The notes under the pieces were generated by a model that made no database searches, had not been told where the DNA came from, and saw nothing but the letters and a program-made list of their open reading frames with translations. A program made the position numbers and the translations under genes. DNA of 64,000 bases from Cytospora piceicola (Eukaryota; Ascomycota; Sordariomycetes; Diaporthales; Cytosporaceae). Below, piece by piece: positions 46,701 to 60,187 of this stretch. Every line of letters begins with the position of its first letter. Position 1 is the stretch's first letter. Location: positions 248,001 to 312,000 of the forward strand of contig JALQBC010000006.1 in NCBI GenBank assembly GCA_023375675.1. The letters are read 5' to 3'.

Positions 46701-49700
46701 TTTAACTTAATACGATCTAAACTTTTATATACTTTTTAAAGTAAATAGCTTTAAGTATTTTTTAAAAGGCTATTTATTTTAGTAAGATTACGATAAACTG
46801 TTTTACCCGGTAGTATATTACTTATAGCGACTTACGTTTACGGAAAGTAATTATAAAATCTATAATAAAGAACTCTTTATTATTATAAGCTACTTAAGCG
46901 TATAAGACGTCGAGCTTTATAATATAGCTTCTTCGTTTACTATTTACTCGGACTATAAGAATCTAAAGTACTTTATAACGACTTAACGTTTTTTAAAACG
47001 TTAGGTTCGTTAGTTAAAGGAACTTTTACGTTTTTACTTTTAGCTCGAATATTATAAAAGAGCCGCTATAGCGCGATTAAATATACTGTTTAAAAGGGAA
47101 TAAGATATACCGAAGGGGATAGATAACGAGCGCTTTATAAGTCGGGATATTTAACTACTTTATAAGGAATAGCTATCTCTAGGACGGCGTCGGAGCGGCT
47201 TTACTTAACTTACTACCCTTATTATTAGTAGTAAGATAGTTCTTTAAAACGGAGAGCTGTTTATTTATAAAGACCTATAAAGTATATAGAATACTACTTT
47301 TAAGTACGATACGAACTATCTTCGCCTTATCCGAGCTGTTCGTAAAGAGGCTAAAAGCTTCCTTTTTAATATATAGACGATAGATAATACGCTTTTTAAC
47401 GTTTCGATTATAGAGTATAAAATAGATAACGACTATATTCTTCGGTTCCGAAGGAATATATAAATACTTAAATAAAAGCTATTATATACTAGCTTTATTT
47501 AAAATACTTATAACTCTTATATCTCCGGCTACTTTAGGCGGGATACGACTATTTCGCTACTTAGTTATAAGTACTTTTAGCTTAAGATATATCGTATAAT
47601 ATGTTGTTTTATAAGGAATTATAATATTTATAAGAGGAAGACCGTTTAGCGATACCGGAAGAAGGGCCTTTTTAAGCCTCTTTTAGTTTTCGAGCGGATA
47701 TAAAGCGAGTTATTTATCGACTTTATAACTTACTTACTTTAAGAATATTTAAAAGACTTCGAGTTCTTTATAGTTATTATAGATAGGCTAAGTAAAGCTA
47801 TTACGCTCGAGGCTATAATTATAATAAAAGCTAAAGCTTATACTAAGCGGTTCTTAAACTATTACTAACGATTTTATAGTTTTTTTAATACTTTAACTAA
47901 CGACTATAGCTTTAACTAAGTAAGGGGATTTTAGAAATACCTTTATAATTTTATCGGTATTAAGTAGCGACTAAGTATTATATATTACCTTAAAACCGAC
48001 GGTATTACCGAGCGAGCTAACTAAAAGGTTCTCGATTATCTACAAGCTTTTATTATATATACTTAGTTTAACTAAAGCTTACTTTTTTTAAAGGTATAGC
48101 TTATTATTAATAACCGAGATACTTTTATAATCGGTATTAGCTTATTCTTTTTTTAATACGGCTATTATACCGAGCTAATTTAATAAGTATAGCGTTTAGC
48201 TATACCGGCTTATAAGCTATACGTTTAAGCCGAGGACTTTATATAACGGCTTAAGGATATAACAGAATTCGCTTAAACGGCTATAGCCGTTACCTAATAA
48301 AGGATAAAAAGAGTAGCTAACTAATAGCGTAGTTTTATAAAGCGCTTTATTATAAGAGATTATATTTAACTATCCTTTAAGAATATTTAAACTAACTAAC
48401 TTTTTAAGAAACTCGTTTAGCTATACGAGAAGTATTATATATTCGTTGTAATAAACTCTTATACTATAAAACTAAAGGTGTCGTTAGGTATATATCTACG
48501 CTTTTATATAGATTTTTTATTAAAAATAAGTAACGACCCGCTTTTATCTTAAGCTTTTCGCGATTACTAGCTACTTTTAATTATTTTAGAAGAGGGTAGA
48601 GATAAAGTAGAGCTTAAGTATTACGTTAAAAGTATTCTTAATATACGTAAAAAGCCGGTATAAGGTAAACTTAAAGTAGGTATAGTATTAAAACGTAAAG
48701 TTTACGTTAAATAAGTTAGTTAGGTTTAGTCCTTTTAAGAATCGTTAAAAAACTTCGAAGATATAGCTATACTCGATAAGTATAAAAGCCGCTATAGGTT
48801 AGCTTATAACTATAACGGTCCCTTTATATAAATAAAGAGAAAATTTATTATATTAAAGACTATAGTAAGTAGCTATAATAAGCTACTACGTTTTTACTAC
48901 TAGTATAATAGACGGTTAATATTAAATAATACGAAAACTTACGTTATTTTATACTAATAGGTATTAACTTATTATATAAGCCGAGACGATATAGTAGTAC
49001 TAGTAAGATAGAATTTAGCTAGCTTAAAAAGAGCGAGCTATTTAATACTAGCTATATACCTGCTTAAACTATAAACCTTTTTTTCTTTTAACGGCGGTAA
49101 TAACTCCTTACGTTCTTATCCTTCCTTTTAGATTTATTAAACCGAGCGAAAGAGCAGCTTATAATATACCTATATATACGACCGTATTAGCTAACTCTTA
49201 CTATCGCTCGAGTTACGGCCTATATATAAGATAATAGATTTCTTAATTTTAATTACTTTATCTTTTAGCTTATTAAGCTTAACCGTTAAGCTACGGATAG
49301 TAGTAATAAGACTTTAAGTAAGGTTATTCTTCTGCTTTTAAAAGAGAGTTAACCGTTACTTAACAGATATAGCACTACTTACTATTTATACGATAAGCCT
49401 GGACCTTATTATCTAAGTTTATATTAGTAATATACGAGCCGCTTATAGCTTAAATACTATTACTACTCGAGCTGTTTACCCGGGTATCTTTTTTACTTTA
49501 TAACTGCTTATAGGCCTAGATTACTACGAAACCGGCGGCGTTTTACGCCTTTACAGAATTTACGAAAACGAGTTAGCCGTTTAAAGCTTACTTACAATAA
49601 AAGAAAAGAAGGCTTACTATAATCTTAAGAATTAAACTACTTTACCTTTTTAGCTAAGGTTTCGGTAGCTTTAATTAGCTCCGGGTATTTAAATAGCTAC

Positions 49701-50401
49701 CGAGTAAGTTAGTATTATAATATAAACGGCTTTTAAAAGAAGAAACTTACCGGAGTATATAAGTAACCGGTGTTCTTTCTGTTACTATTATATATATAAG
49801 ACGTATAGTAAGCTCTTTAACCTACCGAAGGGGTTAATAAAATATAAGCCGTTTAAAACGGGCCTTCGATTAGCTTATTACTTACCGGGGTAGTTATAAT
49901 AAAACGCGTTAAGATTTTTAACTAAACGGTAAATATACTCGAAGTAGGAAACTTTACGAATATTATCGGGGTAAGTAGCTAAGGCGTTGTAAAAGAAGTC
50001 GGCTTTAGCTTTTTAAATACGATTTCGCTTTTTTTAGTTAGTAGTAGCGAGCGTTTTATTTATAAGCGACGTATAAGTAAGGGACGGCGATAGGCTACGT
50101 TTTCGCTTTCTAGCTATAATAAATAAATATTAAGGATTAAGCCGCTTATAAACGATATAGAAATAGCTACGTAACGGCTTAAAACCTTTATCGTAATTAA
50201 AATAGAAGAAAAAGGGAGGGGGGCACTTATAGTAAGATTAACGGTTAAAAGAAAAAGAAAGAGAAAGGGTATGTTCGAAAGGCTACGAAAGGTAACAGAC
50301 TTAAATAGGTAACGCTAAAGGTCCTTATAGGCGTACTCTTACGTAATATATAGCGTACGGACTTTTAAGGTTAAAGATACACTTAAAGAAGGGGGGGCTA
50401 A

Positions 50402-50605
50402 TATTATAGGCTAAAGCCTATAAGGGCTTCGGTATATATAGGCCGAAGCCTACGCTATAACGCTATACCTACGCTATAACGCCTAAGAGCAGTATAATCT
50501 CTGCTCTATGTACTACTATAGTAGCTACTTAGAATCTTCCCTTATAGAAGATTATAAACAGTAATAGGACCCCTTTCTGTAACCACTTAAGGGCCAGCCT
50601 TTTAC

Positions 50606-50606
<1 letters not shown>
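50402..50606 (+). repeat. 3' LTR of copy 1
   Basis: 205 bp, same ends as the 5' LTR after C-to-T changes (TATTATAGGC at the start, TTTTACA at the end), followed by the target duplication CTTAC. Confidence 0.88.
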
Positions 50607-50638
<32 letters not shown>

Positions 50639-50832
50639 TTTAATAGCGAATTTACTTACTAGCTAACTTACTAGCGAACTTATTAACTAACTTACTTACT
50701 TACTTACCTACCTACTTATCTACTTATTTACTTACTTACTTACTTATTTACTTATTTAATAGCAAATTTACTTACTAGCTAACTTACTAACTAGCTTACT
50801 AACTAACTTACTTACCTACTTACTTACTTACC

Positions 50833-50886
<54 letters not shown>

Positions 50887-51283
50887 ATTACCTACTTACT
50901 TAATTACCTACTTACTTAATTACCTACTTACTTTTTAACTTACTTACTTACTTTTTAACTTATTAACTTACTTACTAACTTATAAACTTACTTATAAACT
51001 TACTTAATTACTTAATAATTAACTAGCTAACTTACTAACTACTTTACTAACTAACCTACTAGCTAACCTAGTTACTAACTTACTTACTTACTTACTTACT
51101 TACTTAATTACCTACTTACTTAATTACCTACTTACTTTTTAACTTATTAACTTACTTACTAACTTATAAACTTACTTATAAACTTACTTAATTACTAAAT
51201 AATTAACTAGCTAACTTACTAACTACTTTACTAACTAACCTACTAGCTAACCTACTTACTAACTTACTTACTTACTTACTTAA
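50607..51283. repeat. TTAC tetranucleotide tract, continuation after copy 1
   Basis: Same degenerate ACTT/TTAC sequence as 40441-43509. It includes a higher-order repeat: a block around 50925-51060 recurs at about 51125-51260 with the same order of TTACTTTTTAACTTATTAAC, ATAAACTTACTTATAAAC and AGCTAACTTACTAACTAC pieces. Confidence 0.85.
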
Positions 51284-51800
51284 TTCGAATTTAAAGGCTT
51301 ATATAAGCCTTCGGTAAAGAAGAAAGGAAGGAAAGGCTAAGGTTCGGGTTAAAAACTTAAGAAACCTAAAAAACGTAAAGAATTAAAACTATTAGCTTTA
51401 ATAATAAGCCTACCTTAAAGGCTACGATTTAATTAAATATACCGTTTAATAGCCCTTTTACTATAGATTCAGATTTAGGTAAGTACGTCTTAATCGGATT
51501 AAAACTCGAGCGTGCATCTTAGTTCGAATCTAAAGGCTTATATAAGCCTTCGGTAAAGAAGAAGAGAGAGAAGGGCTAGGGTTCGGGTTAAGAACCTAAG
51601 AAACCTAAGAAACCTAAAGAAATAAGACTATTAGCTTTAATAGTAAGCCTACCTTAAGGGCTACGATTTAATTAAATATACCGTTTAATAGCCCTTTTTC
51701 TAAAGATTCAGATTTAGGTAGGTTCTTTTTAATTAGATTAAAACTCGAGCGTGCATCTTAGTTCGAACCTAAGGTCTTCGGTAAAGAGCCTTATCGTAAT
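51284..51800 (+). repeat. 239-bp tandem duplication plus truncated third copy
   Basis: Units start at TTCGAA on 51284, 51523 and 51762, an exact 239-bp period. The two full copies share the pieces GGCTTATATAAGCCTTCGGT, TTAATTAAATATACCGTT and CTCGAGCGTGCATCTTAG; the third ends after about 30 bp. Differences between copies are mostly C/T or G/A. Confidence 0.85.
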
Positions 51801-51829
51801 CGGTCTTATCGTAGGCCTTAAAGTAACCG

Positions 51830-52070
51830 TAAGCCTTCCGGCAGGCATTAAAAGGTCTTATAATCTCTAGTTCTCTTAGCCGTTCGACGGCTAAAATCAC
51901 TGCTTTTCACAGCCAATCAGATCCTCTAAACGGGTGCTGCAGCGAATCAGCATAATTATAATTCAGAGCTAATCAGAATTAAAAACAGGTAGCATAAATC
52001 TCAAGGGCAACAATTTTCTATTATACTCGCCCGCCTTATAAAACAAACATTAACCTTCTTAACGGAAGGT
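51830..52070. other. Island that escaped RIP inside the element
   Basis: About 240 bp of near-normal composition with many CpA and TpG sites, abutting the 239-bp repeats. It contains three AATCAG-bearing boxes (CCAATCAG, GCGAATCAG, GCTAATCAG) near 51915-51970. No open frame is visible. It could be promoter-like or unique DNA too short or single-copy to be recognised by RIP. Confidence 0.6.
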
Positions 52071-53089
52071 ATATAATAATCTAACTAGGCTTAATTACTT
52101 TAGTTATACTAATATTTTTTAACGCCTTTCTTTACTTATATCTTATATAACTTAAGTTTATCGATAATATATACTTTAAGTCTGTATAGTATAAGTTTAA
52201 TATATATACTACGTTATTATTTATTATATACTTACCGTAGTATAGTATAAAGGAAAGTACCCTTTCTATTAATAGTGTTATTATCTTCGAAATATATCGA
52301 CTTATTAATATTAGTTATATTCTAAGTATAAGCTTTTTATTTATAATCGACCTTACTATAAAACGGTATAAAGGTAGTAGTAATTTACAGAGCTTTTTAA
52401 AAACGTAACTAGGTTATAAGCTTAAGATATGCTTTATATAAGTAGTCGATCTGTCTTTAGTATCTTTTAAAGCTTTTTACCTCTTATAACTTATTTAGTT
52501 TATAGGTTTCTAGATGCTACAGGAATTTATAAGTAAAGTTATACTTAACGTAAACGATATAGAAAACTAGTAAATATTAGAAATACTTTACCTACCTTTA
52601 TATATCGTTTAGTTTATATAAGTACTCTTTAAATCCTATATAGAGTTAGTATTTACTTTATATATATATAGCTTAAGTTAAACTTACTATAAGCCTGATT
52701 TTTATTTATATTAGCTATAATAACCTAAATTATATCGGGATTACCTCGATTAATATAGTACTACTTTGTCTCCTTTTTAAAAAGGTTTATAAGATAGTAA
52801 AAACACTTTTTAAAAAGTATTATATACGTTTCGGGAGTATAAAGGTTAGTAAATACGTAGATATATACGTCGGTGTCTATATAATATTAGTATATACTTT
52901 ATATATATTATATAAGTGTTTAACTTACGTTTATTATCTTTATCGTACCCCGATATCGAAAAGAGATTAATATCCCTTTAGACTATTTTAAAGGTTAGAT
53001 TAAATTAAAAAATTAGCTTCGCTTTTACCTACTATATCGCTTAAGCTTATATACTATATATAACTAGCATATATAGAACGGCGGCCTTA
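52071..53089. other. AT-rich stretch between the escaped island and retrotransposon copy 2
   Basis: AT-rich, stop-filled, with long ATATAT runs. No recognisable coding or repeat structure beyond a general resemblance in composition to the two arms. Confidence 0.4.
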
Positions 53090-53294
53090 TATTACAGGCT
53101 AGAGCTTACAAGGGCTTCGGCATACACGGGCCGAAGCTTACGCTATAACGCTATACCTGCGCTATAACGCTTAAGAGCAGTATAATCTCTACTCTACGTA
53201 TTATTATAATAACTACTTAAAATCTTCTCTTATAGAAGATTATAAACAGTAATAAAACCTCTTTTTATAACTACTTAAAGGCTAGCCTTTTATA
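53090..53294 (+). repeat. 5' LTR of copy 2
   Basis: 205 bp, TATTACAGGC start, same internal hairpin; aligned base for base with the LTRs of copy 1 apart from C/T and G/A changes. Confidence 0.85.
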
Positions 53295-56200
53295 TATAAT
53301 CTTCTATCTATTATAATAAGCGATAGTATTACTAAGGAGTAGTTATAGCCTAAAACGATATTAAATAAGTCTTTACCCGAAATAAGGCGACCTGCCTTTA
53401 CGTTAAACCTTTTTTAATAGCTGTAAAAATAGTAATTCGAGATCTATAAATAAAACTGCGTTAATAAATATAATAAACTTATATAAGTTATTTCCGAACT
53501 ATACGAAAATAGCGAAATAAGCCGTTATAAACTATAAAAGTAGTTTATAAGCGCTTTCTAAAAAGCCGAAATAAAATAAGCCGTTAATTAAATTTATATT
53601 TAATTATAAGCTAATAATATATCGGCTATAAACGAAACGCTTTTTAATAAAAACCGAGCAGAACTTACTTTTACGCTTAAAGAACTATTATTCTTAAGCT
53701 TATATAACGATTAAAGCTTAAGACGTAATAATATAAACCGAAACTTTTTAATTAATAAAAAGCGTAAGCTTTTCTTTTAGCTTAAGAAGTTTAATAATAA
53801 TCGGATATACTATTTCTTATAAAAAGCGTAAATAAAATATAAACTCGATCGGAATATAGACTTTATTAATAGTAATTACAATAAATACTACGCGATTTAT
53901 AATCGTTTAAAAAGAGTAACGAAAAAGCTTATTAGCTTTTATTATACTACCGGTAAGTTTAATTAAAACTATAACCTTATTATTTTTATAATATACCTTT
54001 ATAATTACTACTATAACGAAAATATATTAGTATAAATAAAATAAAAGCTATTTAAAACTATATAAAATAAGAACTAGAAATTCTCTTTATTTTATATAAA
54101 CTAAAAATAAGTACTTTCCGAATTAAAAAAAACCCTTTAACTTAATAAAGCTAAGCTTACTATCTTTTTAAAAGCGATTAATAATAAGTTAAAAAAAAAA
54201 CTTATATTTATAAATATACCGACCTATTATACGAAATAAGTTAAAACTATACTTAAAATTATAAGAAATATAAAACGTTTAAGCTTAAAAAAAAAAAGTA
54301 GCTACTCGGCTACTTTTTATATAAATACGTTTAAATAATCGAAATAATAAACATTAATAATAATATACTATATCGCTACCGATAAAAATAATAACGTTAT
54401 AATAACCGGCGTAAACGTTATAAAAGCCGAATAAAGTAAAAAGTAATAAACGCGTTAAATAAGTAACGAAAAGATTTAATAATATAAAAATAAAAACTTT
54501 TATTTACGTTACGCTTAGTTTAACTATTATATAAACCGCTATTATCTACTATTAGCTACGCCTTTTTTATAAAGTAGCGTTTAAGCTATTATTACTTAAA
54601 AGAAAGAAAAGGAAAATAAAAACTTAATTAGCTTTTAAATAAAAAATAAATAGTTTTTATACTTAGTTATATATAAAAGCTAAAAAATATTAAGTTCGAG
54701 TTAAAAGCTATAAAACTACTTATAAACAGTTCTTTTTTTATAGTTAACTTATTATATAATTAAATTAAGTTTATTAACATATTAATAAATACCGACTATA
54801 AAAGCTACTTTATAGTTAATAACTAGTTTATTTATAACCTTTACCTTATACGTTTCTTTATTTCCTTTTATATTTTAAAATAAGTAATAAGCTTTAAAAC
54901 TACTACTTTTCCGGGAGTTATTTTAAAAATAACCTTTTTAAACGTTAACTTTAACAAATATAAATACTACGTTTAAGCCTATATTATCTTATATCTATAT
55001 TATAGTATTATCTTAAAAAAGCTATAAGCCGAAATAAAACGTATTACTTATACGGCTTATAAGTATTATATTATAATTAAATAAGTAAGTAACTTTAAAG
55101 TATAAGAATAAAAGTTTACTTTTATCTCGAAATATATTATTATAAGCGTTAATATATTTATTTTTAAAGCTAAAGTATAATAAAGTAAGCGTTTATAAAT
55201 AGCGACTATATAGCTTTTTACTATAATACTTACAGATATTAATAAAGTATTTACTTTAAAAACCGAAGTATAGGTTACTAACTGTTTTTTATAAAAATTC
55301 GCTTACTTTATTAAACTTTTCAATAAAAATAAAAAGGATAAGCTTTTACTATACCGTTTAAAAGCTAACTATAAAATTTACTTTACTTTTAATATAAACG
55401 GTAAGCTAGTTAAAGCCTTATAAAACCCCTTATATAGAATATTATAAAACAAGCTTTTAGTTTTTCGTAAAATATTTACCGAGCTATTCGATAAAGGCTA
55501 TATATAAGTAAATAGTTTATTAATAAGCGTACCGGTTATTTTTATTAAAAAGCTTAATAAAAGTATTTATTTTTACGTTAACTATCGTACTTTTAATACT
55601 ATTACTTAAGTAGATCGGTATTTTTTCTTTTTTATTAAAAAAATATTTATAAATATTTTATAAATAAAGTAGTTTATTAAGCTTAATATCCGAACGGTTT
55701 TTTATAAGCTTTATATTAAAAAGAGAGATAAGTAAAAAACAGCTTTTTAAACTTAATTCGGCTTTTTTAAATAATTAGTAATACTTTTTAGCTTATTTAA
55801 AATATTTATTACCTTTTAATAATATATTAACTTAATATTATATAAATACCTTAATATTATTTATTTAACGTACTTTAATAATATATTTATTTACTTTAAT
55901 AAGATATATTATAATTATAATATTAAAGTTAAACAGATTTTAAACGCTTTATAAGCTATAAAATTTAACTTAAATATTTTTAAATATAAGTTTAACATAT
56001 AAAAGACGAAATATTTTAAGTTTATTATTAAAGCTAAAGTCGGAATTAAAATAAACCTAAAGAAACTACTTATTATTAAAAACTAAAAAGCTTCGAATAT
56101 ATTTAAAAGCGTATATAGCTTTTTTAGCTTTATTAACTTTTACTAGTAGTTTATTAAGAATTACTTAAAAATTATCGGCCTTTTTTTACTTTTTATAAAG

Positions 56201-59200
56201 AAAAGGACTCTTTTTTATTAAAAACCCGAGTAAAAAGCTTTTTTCAAGTAGTTTAAGTACTATTTTATTACTAAACCGGTTTTAGCTTAATATAATTTAA
56301 ACTTTTATATACTTTTTAAAGCAAATAGCTTTAAGTATTCTTTAAAAAGCTACTTATTTTAGTAAAACCGTAATAAACTACTCTGTTTAATAGTATATTA
56401 CTTATAATAACTTACGCTTATAAAAAGTAATTATAAAATTTATAATAAAGAACTTTTTATTATTATAAACTACTTAAACGTATAAAACGTCGAGCTTTAT
56501 AGTATAACTTCTTTATTTATTATTTATTCGGACTATAAGAATTTAAAGTACTTTATAATAACTCGATATCTTTTAAAATATTAAGTTCGTTAATTAAAAG
56601 AACTTTTATGCTTTTACTTTTAGCTCGAATATTATAAAAAAGCCGTTATAACGTAACTAAATATATTATTTAAAAAAGAATAAAATATACTAAAAGAGAT
56701 AAATAATAAACGCTTTATAAGTTAAGATATTTAACTACTTTATAAGGAATAGCTGTTTTCGAAATAACGTCGAAACGGCTTTACTTAACTTACTATCTTT
56801 ATTATTAATAATAAGATAATTCTTTAAAGTAAAAAGCTATTTACTTACGAAAACTTATAAAGCATATAAGATATTACTTTTAAGTATAATATAAACTATT
56901 CTTACTTTATTTAAGCTGTTTATAAAAAGGCTAAAAGCTTTTTTTTTAATATATAAACAACAGATAATACGTTTTTTAACGTTTTAATTATAAAGTACGA
57001 AATAAATAACGACTATATTTTTCGGTTTTAAAAGAATATATAAATACTTAAGTAAAAACTATTATATATTAGTCTTATTTAAAATACTTATAACTTTTAT
57101 ATTTCCGGCTATTTTAAGCAGAATACGATTATTTCGTTACTTAGTTATAAGTACTTTTAGCCCGGGATATATCGTATAGTATATCGCTTTATAAAGAACT
57201 ATAACGTTTATAAAAGGAAGACTATTTAATAATACCGGAAAAAAGGCTTTTTTAAGTTTTTTTTAGTTTTTAAGCGGATATAAAGTAAGTTATTTATCGA
57301 TTTTATAACTTACTTACTTTAAGAATATTTAAAAAACCTTAAGTTTTTTATAATTATTATAAATAAGCTAAGTAAGGCTATTACGTTTAAAGCTATAACT
57401 ACGATAAAAGCTAAAGCTTATACTAAACGGTTTTTAAACTACTATTAGTAATTTTATAGTTTTTTTAACGTTTTAATTAATAACTACGGCTTTAATTAAA
57501 TAAAAAGATTTTAAAAACGCTTTTATAATTTTATCGGTATTAAATAGTAATTAAATATTATATATTACTTTAAGACTAATAGTACTACCGAGCAGGCTAA
57601 TTAAAAAGTTTTCGATTACTTATAAGCCTTTATTATATATACTTAGTTCGACTAAAGCTTATTTTTCTTAAAGGTATAACTTATTATTAATAACTAAGAT
57701 ACTTTTATAATCGGTATTAGCTTATTCTTTTTTTAATACGGCTATTATATTAAGCTAATTTAATAAGTATAGCGTTTAGCTATACCGGCTTATAAGCTAT
57801 ACGTTTAAGCCGAAGACTTTATATAACGGCTTAAAAACGTAACAGAATTCGCTTAAGCGGTTATAGCTATTATTTAATAAAAGATAAAAGAAGTAGCTAA
57901 CTAACGGCGTAGCTTTATAAAGCGTTTTATTATAAGGGATTACGCTTAGTTATCTTTTAAGAATATTTAAATTAACTAACTTTTTAAAAAACTCGTTTAA
58001 CTATATAAGAAGTATCGTATATTTATTATAATAAACTCTTATACTATAAAACTAAAAGTACTATTAAGTATATATTTACGCTTTTATATAAATCTTTTAT
58101 TAAAAGTAAGTAATAACCTACTTTTATCTTAAGTTTTTTATAATTACTAGCTATTTTTAATTATCTTAAAAAAAGGCGGAGATAAAGTAAAGCTTAAGTA
58201 TTATATTAAAAGTATTCTTAATGTATATAAGAAGTTAGTATAAGACAGACTTAAAATAGGTATAGTATTAAAACGTAAAATTTACGTTAAATAGGTTAGT
58301 TAAGTTTAGCTTTTTTAAAAACCGTTAAAAAACTTCGAAAATATAGCCGTACTCGACGAATATAAAAGCTGTTATAAATTAGCTTATAACTATAACGGTC
58401 CTTTTATATAAATAAAAAGAAAATCTATTATATTAAAAGCTATAGTAATTAGCTATAATAAACTACTACGCCTTTACTATTAGTATAATAGACAGTTAGT
58501 ATTAAATAGTACGAAAACTTATATTATTTCGTATTAATAAATATTAACTTATTATATAAACCGAAACGATATAGTAGTATTAGTAAGATAGAATTTAGCT
58601 AGCTTAAAGAAAGTAAACTGCTTAATATTAGCTATATACCTATTTAAACTATAAACCTTTTTCTTTTTCGACGGTAGTAATAATTCTTTACGTTTTTTTT
58701 TTTTTTTTTAAACTTATTAAACCGAGTAAAAGAGTAGCTTATAATATATTTATATATATAACTATATTAACTAACTTTTACTATCGTTTAAGTTATAGTT
58801 TATATATAAAATAATAAATTTCTTAATTTTAACTATCTTATCTTTTAGCTTATTAAACTTAACCGTTAAATTATAAATAGTAGTAATAAAACTTTAAGTA
58901 AAGTTATTCTTTTACTTTTAAAAAAAAGTTAGCCGTTACTTAATAAATATAGTATTACTTACTACTTATATAATAAGCCCGAACTTTATTATCTAAGTTT
59001 ATATTAATAGTATATAAGCTGTTTATAGCTTAAATACTACTACTACTTAAGCCGTTTACTTAAGTATTTTTTTTATTTTATAACTACTTATAAGCTTAAA
59101 TTACTACGAAACCGGTAATATTTTATACTTTTATAAAATCTATAAAAATAAGTTAGCTGTTTAAAGTTTATTTACGATAAAAGAAAAAGAGGCTTATTAT

Positions 59201-59982
59201 AATTTTAAAAATTAAATTACTTTACTTTTTTAGTTAAGGTTTCGGTAGCTTCGATTAGTTCCGAGTATTTAAATAGCTACTAAACAAGTTAATATTATAA
59301 TATAAACGGCTTTTAAAAAAAGAAACTTACCGAAGTATACGGATAACCGGTATTCTTTCTATTACTACTATACGTATAAGACGTATAATAAGCTCTTTAA
59401 CCTACCGGAAAGGTTAATAAAGTATAAGCCGCTTAAGATAAGCCTTCGGCTAGCTTATTACTTACTAAGGTAGTTATAATAAAACGCGTTAAGATTTTTA
59501 GCTAAACGGTAAATATATTCGAAGTAAAAGACTTTATAAATATTATCGAGGTAAGTAGTTAAGGCGTTATAAAAGAAATCGGCTTTAGCTTTTTAAATAT
59601 AATCTCGTTTCTTTTAGTTAATAGTAATAAACGTATTACTTATAAATAACGTATAAATAAAAGATAGCGATAAGCTACGCTTTTATTTTCTAGCTATAGT
59701 AAATAAACGTTAAGGATTAAGCTGTTTATAAATAATATAGAAATAGCTATATAACGGCTTAAAACCTTTATCGTAATTAAAATAAAAGAAAAAAGGAAAG
59801 GGAGTACTTATAGTAAAATTAACGGTTAAAAGAAAAGGAAAAAGAAAAGGTATATTCAAAAAGCTATAAAGGGTAACAGACTTAAGTAGGTAACGCTAAA
59901 GGTTCTTATAGGTATACTCTTATATAACACGCGGCGTATAGACTTTTAAAGTTAAAGATATACTTAAAAAAAAAAGGGCTAA

Positions 59983-60187
59983 TATTACAGGCTAAAGCCT
60001 ATAAGGGCTTCGGTATATATAGGCCGAAGCTTACGCTATAACGCTATACCTACGCTATAACGCTTAAGAGCAGTATAATCTCTACTCTACGTATTACTAT
60101 AACAGCTACTTAAAATCTTCTTTTATAGAAGATTATAAACAGTAATAAGACCTCTTTTTATAACTACTTAAGGGCTAGCCTTTCACA
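59983..60187 (+). repeat. 3' LTR of copy 2
   Basis: 205 bp ending CCTTTCACA, followed by the target duplication CCTTA. Preceded by a mutated purine tract. Confidence 0.85.

Larger units (their letters stand above)
43510..50606 (+). mobile_element. Ty3/gypsy LTR retrotransposon, copy 1 (7,097 bp, RIP-mutated)
   Basis: Complete element: 5' LTR 43510-43714, 3' LTR 50402-50606, target duplication CTTAC at 43505-43509 and 50607-50611. A purine tract (AAAGAAGGGGGGG) precedes the 3' LTR. Plus-strand frames broken by stops show reverse transcriptase (ELLDKGYI, VIFVKKLGKG; the catalytic YLDD box now reads YFDN at 46291-46302). They also show a gypsy-type integrase (FIDFIT near 47717, FFIVIIDRLSKAI, then TDGITERAN near 47997). 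Pol order RT before integrase places it in the Ty3/gypsy group. All frames are destroyed, so it is non-autonomous. It is inserted in the TTAC tract. Confidence 0.9.
53090..60187 (+). mobile_element. Ty3/gypsy LTR retrotransposon, copy 2 (7,098 bp, RIP-mutated)
   Basis: Same family and orientation as copy 1. 5' LTR 53090-53294, 3' LTR 59983-60187, target duplication CCTTA at 53085-53089 and 60188-60192. Colinear with copy 1 over its full length, but more heavily mutated: the polymerase box reads YFNN at 55871-55882 where copy 1 still has YFDN. Reading frames are fully destroyed. Distinct target duplications show that the copies inserted independently rather than arising by tandem duplication. 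Confidence 0.9.

Noticed and set aside
43510..60187. Segmental tandem duplication giving two retrotransposon copies
   Set aside because: Each copy has its own 5-bp target duplication (CTTAC and CCTTA), so they inserted independently.
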